Below are positions 56,036-64,000 of a stretch of DNA of 64,000 bases, piece after piece. Position numbers and translations under genes: made by a program. How positions within the stretch are numbered: position 1 is the stretch's first letter; each line of letters starts with the position of its first letter. The notes beneath the pieces were generated by a model. It made no database searches, was not told the origin of the DNA, and was given only the letters and a program-made list of their open reading frames with translations. Origin of the DNA: Exophiala sp. HKRS030 (taxonomy: Eukaryota; Ascomycota; Eurotiomycetes; Chaetothyriales; Herpotrichiellaceae); the NCBI GenBank assembly GCA_023897205.1, contig JAHWDD010000008.1:682001-746000 (forward strand), given 5' to 3'.

Positions 56036-58049
56036 CTACCCAAATCTATTCGCCTTGGGACCTTTGACAACTCCTTCTCCCATCTTCAACAATCCCTTCC
56101 GATCATCACCACCACCGTCATCCATGTCTATGCCCATAGTGGCGGTTTCCAACAACGCATCTGCAAGGTAAGCACCGGAAAATTTGAATCGAGCGTAACC
56201 GTCGTCTTTGTCGTCGTCAACCTCGTCAGTCTCTCTGGCTGTCAATCCGGGGTACGTTTGCTTCAATTCAGGACCCTGGACGACATTCATGTACGCCGCG
56301 ATTCCACCTCCCTGCCACAACTTGGCGAACGAATCGGCGGCCCTTCTCTGACCCTGCAGCGCCCAAATGGGTTGAACGTGCCAGACAATGCCATATTTCT
56401 TGGAACTCTCCCACGGAAACTCCTTGACTTGTTCGGCCGACCAACCAGCCCCTAGCCAGTTGTAGCCTCCCGTGTAGCCGAACCCAAACTTTCGGTCCGG
56501 GTGCACGGCGCGGACGGCCGTGTGGAAGGCATCAATGTCCGAAGGGACCGGGTAGTCCATGCGTGCCCAAGTCACCTCGCCGAGTTTGGCGGCGAGCAGG
56601 GCCCGAGAGACCACGGCGTCGACGGTCGGTGCGAATCGGTACGAGCCCTCTGGGGTGCGGCCGAGGTCCCAGTCGAAGAGGAGGGTCGAGTAAAGCTCGT
56701 GGCCGAGGTGCTGCGCGGCCAAGGCACGTCGAGCGGTCAGCGACAACGGAGGTGCAGTTGGCGAAGAAGAAAGGGAAGACTTGACGGCGGCCTTGTACGC
56801 AGCGACACCCTCGGGATTGCCGGATCCGTGCGCGGCGACTGCGTCGTCAAACGTCTTCAACTCGGCCGACGCGATCCAGTCCTTCTGGGCCTGCGCGTAG
56901 TCGGACCCGGATGCGAGCGCCCTGGAGAGAACAGACGTGAGGGGCTCGACAGGCTTCGTGGCACCCAGGACGTACGCGTGGTCGCGAGGGTCCATCACCG
57001 AGGTAATGTAACTCGAATGATCCGTGTCACATCGGCACATCAAGATCTGGCAAAGTCCCCAAAAGTTAGCACTGCGTACAATGATGCGAACGGGAACAAG
57101 GGGCATCCGTACCGTTTCAGCGCCCATGATGTCGATCTGCATGCGGGCAGCCGTCAGTCGCGACAGATATTCGCTCGTGGGGATGACTGTTCGTCCTTCG
57201 CCCGTCGTGAATTTCTTTGCTCCTGTGGGAAAAGAAGAGGGTCAATACTCCAAGTTGATGGTCTTTTCGAAGACGAGACAGAACTCAGTCTTACCGATTG
57301 CCAGATCGTCGAGATGAAACATGGCAACACCGGCCTCCACAAAGGCTCGAGTCATCTTCATGGTATGGGTCAGTCCACCAAAGCCCATGTCTCCATCGGC
57401 GACAATCGGGGTCAAAAAGTCCCAGTTGTCGAGTCCCTCGCGCTCCGACTTGGGATACAAGAAGCGAAACTGTCGCTGTCGTTGGTCCTGCCACTGCTGA
57501 GACCGGAAGATCTTGTTGACTGTCGCCGGAACCGTATCCCAAGGGTAATCCGCGTGGTCCATGCCAGGTTGGCTGACTTGAGAATAGCCGCACAAAGCTC
57601 CGGAGACGTAGACGGTCTTTGCCGCGGTGAGCGAAACATGTCAGGCTCATGTACGTCTTTGCGACCCTTCAAACGATATCGAACTCACCTGTTGGTGCTT
57701 CGCCATCACACCTGCCTGGAGGGGATCCGTACAGCCAAAGGTCAACTCGGCCGTTCCATTCTTCTGGTGCTCGGTCATCTGGTCCCAGAGTTTCAGGGCC
57801 ATGTCACTTGACGCATACTTTTGTTTGATGGAGCTGCGTAACGCCGCGATGCGCTCGGCTGGGTATGGTCTGTCCTGTTCCATCAGCATATTACCAGCAC
57901 ACAGCGGTTTCGAGATGGGATGACGGGTCGGAGATGTACCGCTTCAATTGTCGTTGTTTGGCGCTTGATTGCCACCATTGTTTGATCTCATTGACTTCTG
58001 CATCGAAGGCTGCCTGTTCGGCATCGAGAGTTGTATTGATTTTTGGCAT
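56036..58049 (-). CDS. isocitrate lyase-family protein lacking the catalytic cysteine
   Basis: Predicted 577 aa, five exons: 57940-58049, 57689-57869, 57295-57616, 57113-57222, 56036-57046. Introns (70, 72, 72, 66 nt) all have GT-AG ends. The spliced protein follows isocitrate lyase throughout: WWQSSAKQRQLKRPYPAERI, ELTFGCTDPLQAGVMAKH, TVYVSGALCGYSQ, HADYPWDTVPATVNKIF, VADGDMGFGGLTHTMKMTR, FHLDDLAIG, CRCDTDHSSYITSVMDPRDH, FGFGYTGGYNWLGAGWS. At residues 207 onward, where the family has the KKCGH loop with the general-acid cysteine, this protein reads KKFTTGEGR. Exon junctions on both sides of the loop are clean, so this is not a splicing error. The usual SPSFNW-type segment is replaced by TGGYNWLGAGW. 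It therefore may not cleave isocitrate; role unknown. The genuine glyoxylate-cycle enzyme would be elsewhere. Confidence 0.88.
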
Positions 58050-59290
58050 CGTTGTGATCGTTGGTATGTTGGTACGGTAGTATATGTCGTGTCAAAGACT
58101 CACACAAAGAGATCAAAATAGAAATAAGGGGCTTACTCTTCAGTATGATAAGATTCACACTGTCAAAAAACTCACAAAATGAAATAAGAAATGGCTCGCA
58201 GGGAGGAAATACTAGGGAACGGTTTCCTTCTCCAGTGGAAAGATAGCTAGCCACCAATCATGGGTTGCTAAGACCTCACCGTTGAATATGGCCCTAGGGA
58301 CAATGCATCGCATAACAGGGTCGCACTACGGAAAGCGAGTGCGCGTCCGACGAATTCCATCTCAACGGCCTCAAACGGACACGCATCCGAGGAAAGACTT
58401 GTAATCGCACGTTGAAGAGACGATCCACATGATTTGTATGAGCGAGAAAAGGAAATGATAAGCCTCTTTGGGGAGGATCATTTAGAGTCCTTGATTCGGT
58501 TCAAGAGGGAAATGCAGTTGGAGGATGATGGTCGTTCAGCGACCGAGAAAAGCGGTTCGACGGCGGCGGATTATTTGGTCCGTGTCGACCAGCTAAATTT
58601 CCATCGGGCGGCACTAGGACTTTCGACAGTCCGACGACGATGATCGGGGATCTCGATCTCCCAAACTCCGTTCATGTCGGCATCCTCTGTCATGTCAACA
58701 CCGCACGAGAGCAGCAGTGGTCGATTTCTTCAGTGATGCTCTTTGCGCAATCGATCGCGGTCATACATCCGACGCGTTGGCTACGACCATGGAGTTCAGC
58801 TACACGTCCATCCGGGGGCGTGTCGACATGATCCGTTCTAACCGATCACGCTCCAATCCGCTTCAACGATCTTTGCAGAATGTCCGAGAAACATCTCAAA
58901 GTACGCAGAGGTAAGTAGAGAAATCTCGTTGCTTTTGTTCTCGTGTGGCTTCGGTTCAATGAGGGGATGGTACTGGTTCTCGTCCAACAGCTGCTTCCTT
59001 CGACTCGACGAGAGAGTGTGACAGCGGTTCGTACAAACCAGCTGCTCCCTTTCTTCTTCGGCCCATTGAAGATCACCATCGTTGCTTTGGTGCTTGTGCG
59101 GCTTCGATTCGTCGAGAGAGGCCATACCGATTCTCACCCACCAGCTTCTCCCATCGACTCGGCGAGCGAGGAATCGCGGTGCTCATACACCGACTGCTTC
59201 CATTGCTCTCCAGCTCATTGAGTGGCATCACTCTTTCAATTCGGGCAGGGTGAATCCTGCCTTACCGTATCCGACATCTGCAATACTATC
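58050..59290. other. divergent promoter region with a 153-bp tandem duplication
   Basis: 1.2 kb between the isocitrate-lyase-like gene (-) and the aminotransferase (+). A 62-codon open frame at 58455-58643 (+) has plausible composition (GEDHLESLIRFKREMQLED) but no recognisable family. Confidence 0.5.
58926..59201. repeat. diverged direct repeat, ~153-bp period
   Basis: Unit 1 (from CGTTGCTTTTGTTCTCGTG, ~58927) aligns with unit 2 (from CGTTGCTTTGGTGCTTGTG, ~59080). Later both share CTTCG-TTC, TTCTC-CC--CAGCT-CT-CC and TCGACTCG-CGAG-GAG. Identity is roughly 70% by eye. Confidence 0.55.
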
Positions 59291-61028
59291 ATGGTGGTAG
59301 AGACTTCCAACACCGCTGCCCTGGCACATATCGATCTTCAGAAAGGATGGCCCACTCCGCGTTTGTTACCCAGAGGATCATTACTCGAGGCTGCCGAGGC
59401 GACACTGTCAGACCCGAAACGTGCCACAGAAGCCATGCTCTATGGTCCCAACATAGGTGATCCGGCTCTGCGTAAAGAATGTGCCGAGTGGCTCTCTCGC
59501 CTGTATCGATCGCGGTCGCCACCAGCCGGGACGGTGAATGTCGACAACAGCAGCAGCACCACCACCACGTCTGTACCTATATCTCCTGAGAGGATCTGCA
59601 TCACGGCGGGCGCCTCGGGCAACCTGGCCTGTATCATGGCGGCTTTCTCGGACCCGGTGTATACACGTCGAGTCTGGATGGTCGAGCCCACATACTTCCT
59701 CGCGTGCACCGTATTTGATGATGCAGGATTCCAGGGTCGTCTCGTCGGTGTCCCTGAAGATGCCGACGGGATGGATGTGGATCGTCTGCGAAGCATGATC
59801 GAGGTTGTGGATGGTGAGGAGAAGAGCAAACAAGGTGCATCATGCGTAAAGGCGACCGCGAATGGTGAGCAAGATATCAAACAGGATAGATCATGGGCAG
59901 ATGGGACTGTGGCTGGTGTGAAAGAGATCGAACAAGCTCCATCGTTGGCAAGTTTTAAACGATCACCACAATATCCCAAGCTCTACCGACACATCATTTA
60001 TCTTGTCCCGACATTCAGCAATCCCAGCTCCAAGACGTACCCTTTGGAGCGAAGAGAGGCTCTCGTCCGACTCGCCCGAGAAAAGGACGCGCTCCTCATC
60101 ACGGATGACTGTTACGACTTTTTGTCATGGAGCGTCGAGACCCGGCTGGCCCAAACAAATGGCAGTTCTCTCGGTGCTTCTCCTACTCTTTTCCCGCCAC
60201 CTACGAACGGCAGCAGCAGCAGCAGCAGCAACTCTTCCAGGACTTATCCTCCTCCTCCCCCTCCACCGAGGCTTGTGGACGTGGATTCTTCCTTGCCGGG
60301 CGGCAACCTCGAATGGGGCAACGCGGTCAGTAATGGATCGTTTTCGAAGGTGGTCGGACCAGGTATGAGGTGCGGGTGGGCAGAGGCGACACCAAAGTTC
60401 ATTTTGAGACTTAACCGTGTGTCAGTATTTGGCTCCCGTTTCATGAATGAGTAAAAAGGGGGCGTGCTGACTTTGTGATGGCAGTGGCGCGACATTGTCG
60501 GGAGGCGCTCCAGGACAGTTCTCTTCGACACTCATTGAGCACCTTCTTCGGACGGGAGCCCTCGAGGGACACATTCGAAACGTTCTCATTCCTTTGTACC
60601 AGCACCGCTCCGCCATCCTTCGACAAGCCATCCACGAGTATCTGGAACCGTTGGGTGTCAAGATCGACACGGGTGCATCGTACAAGGTCGACGGTCCCGA
60701 CCGGACGGGGGAGGAGAAGGAGGAGGAGGAGGTTTTTGGGGGCTTCTTCCTCTACATCTTGTTTCCAGAGGGCATTCGATCAGACGAGGTTGCCAGGATC
60801 GCACTCGACGAGTACAACCTCCGCATCTTATCGTCCGGGATGATGGCGGTACGGGGGAGCAAGACCAGTTGTTGCTGCCGCGAGTGGGAACGTGAGCGAT
60901 TAAGCAGAGGGACGAGGTTATGTTGGGCGTGGCACGAGGAAGAACAGCTCGTAGAAGGCGTCCAGAGAATAGCGCGCGTGTTGAAGGAGAAAATGATGTG
61001 TACCGTATCGTCGTCACCAGTCAAGTAG
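59291..61028 (+). CDS. PLP-dependent class I/II aminotransferase
   Basis: Predicted 557 aa, two exons 59291-60420 and 60485-61028. The 64-nt intron has GTCAGT, GTGCTGAC and GGCAG and joins ..LRLNRV to GATLSGGAPGQF. The ATG at 59291 gives MVVETSNTAALAHIDLQKGW. Fold-type I marks: LYGPNIGDPALRKECAEWL, ICITAGASGNLACIMAAF, RVWMVEPTYFLAC, YLVPTFSNPSSKTYPLERRE, LLITDDCYDFLSW, and the PLP-lysine motif SFSKVVGPGMRCGW. Related to Aro8/kynurenine-aminotransferase-type enzymes; substrate cannot be told. It is longer than usual because of a charged insert (~185-225) and a Ser/Pro run (SSSSSSNSSRTYPPPPPPP, ~325-345). A short Glu-rich insert (GEEKEEEEV) lies in exon 2. Both flank conserved blocks, so they are surface insertions rather than frame errors. 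Confidence 0.88.
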
Positions 61029-61974
61029 TAGAAAGGCGCTATATACCGACGCTGCTGCGCTGCTGGTTCTGACCAAGAATCCTGAATATCGGAATCTCCT
61101 CAAATCATGAGGTACTGTTTGATGAAGACAACCAAGTCTAAAGGACTAGGACCTACTCCGTACTTGGTACAAGGAGTGCCGCGCACGAATGCCAGAATAG
61201 CTTATGGTGAGTGCTCGAGCGCAGGCAAATCAGGCACGAGTGCTAATTGGGTCACGCAGCGAGCGGCCGGGCGATTGACACTTGGATCAAGTACCTCGTA
61301 AAACAGTGGACAATCTCCATCAATCTTTTGCTCGATAAAGCGCCGTGTAGGTCCGACCCTCCCGATGATAAGATCCGGTCGATACTTGTCACACTCCATA
61401 CGAGCATGTGAAAAATGTTGGTGAGGGGATCAATCATGATATCAACAATCAGTTAGTACGAGTTGGTACTGGCCAAGTCTAGTATGATGAAGGACTTGTC
61501 ATATTACAGTCTTTACAACTCTTGGCGCATAAAGCACCACACAGTGATGAGGCTGAAAACCATGTGCTCGCTTTGTGACACTGGGGAAAGATTTGGGGAC
61601 ATGATCGACATGGGCCGTTGCGAGCGAACGCAGCAGGTTCGTAGCAGATATATGAAATCTTTGAGGTGCCGCCCAATAGATGTGTAGCCCCAGAGCCTGA
61701 GACAAAATGGCAAATGATGTTGCGATGATGTAGCTTTGTCGGTTAACTTTCCTATTTCGGACCGGTCTTCGGCTGTCTACGCCTCGCGAACTTCCCGTAG
61801 GAACCCCCTTCACCACTCACCACCCACGTAGCCAGATAACACTGACATCTTTTCTCTTCCTGACGGCCCGTAACAGCACAGTGTGTTGGTGAGCCGCCCG
61901 TGCATGCGTCAAATGCCCTTCCTCATTCCTTACACCTCCAAACTTGATTACACCGCGATCGAAAACAACTGCTG
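61029..61974. other. intergenic
   Basis: 0.95 kb between two plus-strand genes; one TACTCCGTA at 61154. No gene supported. Confidence 0.55.
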
Positions 61975-62958
61975 ATGCAGACGGCTTCCTGCAAACGGAA
62001 GTTTCCTCTTGACCCTCCTCCACCTCAGGAACATCCTCACAAAAGGCTTTCGCTCGGTAGCCCTCGCTCGTGGGAAGAGGAATTCTTCGCCAATTCCCCG
62101 GGCATCCCAGACTGGATTTGGGCGTCGGATGTCGACAGAGAGCCTCTGCGGTTCCATGAGACTCTGTTGGAACTAGTTCGCCCGTTTAACCATCCTGTGC
62201 CAGACGCGCCTGCGCAAGTATGGCTTGCACGAGGAGAAACCGGGTTCTATGCTGTAAAATTGGTTGGTACCCCTTGTCCTTCATTCCAGAAAGCACCTTG
62301 GCTGAATATGCTATAGTTTAAGCCATACGCGGATGACGATGCAAAAGCACAAGCAGCACGCCTTTCCGATCCCAAGCCGAGCCTACAGAAAGTACGACAT
62401 GATTTCAGTCCCTTCGCCCTAGAAACGAGGGCTTATGAGCGGATCCGAAAATTCTGCCCTGCATCTCAACAATCTTTCTTCCGGCGATATCATGGAACCA
62501 TCGAAATCCCCGCCTCTCCTCTCGGACGCTCCTCAGTCCGGACTTCGCGTCGCCAAGGCATCGTGTTCGATGTCCTGACGATTGGACTTGAAGGTCGGCG
62601 TCTTCATTCAGCGGGTGTCGTCGATGACTCTGCACCGCATGCTGAAGCATTACGCACTGAGCTCGCGAAACTGGATGTATCTCCGTTTGAGAAGAAGTGG
62701 TATTCAAGTGTACTGAATGATCGTCTGAGAATGGCAATGTCCGCCCATGCGCTTGGCGTACTTCATGGCGACATCAAGCCCGATTGTTTTGGTCTGCCAA
62801 ACTCGCCGCACGACATCGCTCTACACGACTTCAGTCGAGCCTACACTTTCACTCGAGAACGACCCTACGCGATGAACGGCATACTCCGGTTACGAACGTT
62901 CAAACATGCCGTGGAGGTTGAACGTCGCAACATTCGAAGTTGTGTTCTTGAAATGTAA
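61975..62958 (+). CDS. small protein-kinase-like protein, altered catalytic loop
   Basis: Predicted 309 aa, exons 61975-62262 and 62317-62958. The 54-nt intron (GTTGGT...CTATAG) restores AVKLFKPYADDDAKAQ. Reading straight through meets a stop, so the intron is needed. Kinase-like marks: RGETGFYAVKLF (beta-3 lysine), RAYERIRKFCP-like helix, then HALGVLHGDIKPDCFGL, matching HxDxKxxN but with Cys in place of the metal-binding Asn. IALHDFSRAYTF sits at the DFG position. Little follows (about 35 residues), so most of the C-lobe is missing compared with a full kinase. This shape is common in a fungal group of kinase-like orphans. Function unknown; could be a pseudokinase. Confidence 0.72.
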
Positions 62959-63699
62959 GAAGGATTCTGGTGCGATATCTCAATCTTTGATACTGACAAC
63001 CTTCAAGGGCAAAATCCGCTCATCTATTCAATCATTTCAGACGACTGCTAGGGTTGACGGAGGAGGACACCCGTACTGTGCTGTCTTCTGCCATTCCTCG
63101 TAGTCTATTGGCGACCGAGCTTCCGCTCATTGTTCTGTCTGTGGGGATGACAGATGATGGTTTGTTCTCTTGATATTGTTCTCTAGGTCTATTGGCTAAT
63201 GCTCTGCAGGGCCATTCTTCCCTTCGCTTTCCTCAGTACTACCATTTTTAGAACCAGCATCATCCGGACGGCCAGCCGCATGGACAACAACCGTAGCGAA
63301 TCATCTCGAACACTTTGTCTCAGCATCTTGTTCCGAAGTGAAAGACAGCGGTGTTGCGTCAATGGGCAGTAAGATGGTGTCTCTTGTCGCTTTCACGGGT
63401 ACTGTTATCGAGCAACTTAGCCTTCTTTGCCCCAGACAGCTGACGACACACCCGGCCGCAACGTCTACCCTCGCACTTTTGCCGAGTGCTTGGCTTGAAA
63501 ACTTGGACACTCGAATTTTTTCCTGGGCCCTTTTCTGCTGTTCCTCGCTCTCAGGGGATGCGAGGCAGGTGAGAGTGATGGATAGGGAACAACTCTATGC
63601 TGAAATGAAACGATGTCATTAATCGGTGGTGTTCTCAATACCGACTTTGTTAGCTCCTTCGAATCGCCGGCTGCATTGGAAGTTCCCATTATCCAACGC
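62959..63699. other. intergenic
   Basis: 0.74 kb between convergent genes. Open frames on both strands near 63.3-63.6 kb are short and unrecognisable. Confidence 0.5.
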
Positions 63700-64000
63700 T
63701 CACGGCTTCTTCAACTTCCCCCCAGACGATTTCTCATGGCTATCGTCTGGCCTCTTCCGTTTCTCCTTGCCCTGAACTTTCACATCGATATCGAATGACT
63801 CATAGTGATGGGACAGTTCTCGGCTTTCACTTGCCAGCCGAATTATAAAGTAAAGAGCGATGTTAATAGTCTCCTCCGAGCTTCCATGATCCCACGGGAC
63901 TATCTTCACCTCTAATGCAGCCACATCCTCATCTTGTGGCTTTGGTCGGAATGACATCGCGCTAAATGAGTCCGAAACGTCCGACACGTTGGTACTGGTG
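63700..64000 (-). CDS. 3' end of an unidentified gene (partial at window edge)
   Basis: Minus-strand frame open from the window edge to TGA at 63700. The ~100 visible C-terminal residues include SDSFSAMSFRPKPQDEDVAA, a hydrophobic helix (TINIALYFIIRLASESREL) and a Lys-rich end (QGKEKRKRPDD...GGKLKKP). No stop lies upstream within the window, so the gene continues beyond 64000. Family not recognised. Confidence 0.5.
   Translation of the reverse strand, partial: TSTNVSDVSDSFSAMSFRPKPQDEDVAALEVKIVPWDHGSSEETINIALYFIIRLASESRELSHHYESFDIDVKVQGKEKRKRPDDSHEKSSGGKLKKP

Noticed and set aside
58455..58643. 62-codon plus-strand frame
   Set aside because: Composition is protein-like but it is short, has no family resemblance, and lies in a divergent promoter; left as a note only.
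1..64000. tRNA, rRNA and CRISPR elements
   Set aside because: I looked for tRNA-like T-arm sequences next to cloverleaf partners and for spaced direct repeats; none was convincing, though a covariance-model scan would be decisive for tRNAs.

Overview
The window looks like nuclear DNA of a filamentous ascomycete (Pezizomycotina; a Eurotiomycete such as a Chaetothyriales black yeast is my best guess, by inference only). Reasons: genes are separate, on both strands, with 0-4 short GT-AG introns of about 47-85 nt and CTAAC/CTGAC-type branch points. Long intergenic spacers, fungal families (REV3, SLU7, NVJ2/SMP, Uds1, DUF6914, FLVCR-like MFS) and an over-represented intergenic word, TACGGAGTA/TACTCCGTA, also point that way.

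Layout. 1-17.3 kb is mostly housekeeping: a glycerol-3-phosphate/DHAP acyltransferase (+), remains of a Zn(II)2Cys6 regulator (-), a disordered hypothetical protein (-), a Uds1 septation-type coiled-coil protein (-) and the DNA polymerase zeta catalytic subunit REV3 (-). 17.3-33 kb is a gene-poor accessory stretch. It holds a possible solo LTR and three minus-strand genes (18967-20238, 22432-24391, 28685-30089) that share a domain I do not recognise, built around a Tyr-Pro-Asn-His motif; I regard this as the most novel content. 33-43 kb carries an aminoglycoside-phosphotransferase-fold protein, a DUF6914 protein, an MFS transporter and a beta-lactamase-fold serine hydrolase with an acidic tail. 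44-55 kb holds SLU7, a broken short-chain dehydrogenase, an NmrA-like protein, an intronless amylosucrase-type GH13 enzyme (mainly a bacterial family) and the ER-contact-site lipid-transfer protein NVJ2. 56-64 kb holds an isocitrate-lyase-family protein lacking the catalytic cysteine, a class I/II aminotransferase, a small kinase-like protein with an altered catalytic loop, and the 3' end of an unidentified gene running off the window.

The genes do not form one obvious pathway. REV3, SLU7, NVJ2, the acyltransferase and the Uds1 protein are independent core functions. The SDR pseudogene, small ORF, NmrA-like gene and amylosucrase at 46-51 kb look like a metabolic patch in partial decay. Exon boundaries were chosen by eye from splice consensus and frame continuity. 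No transcript or database evidence was available.
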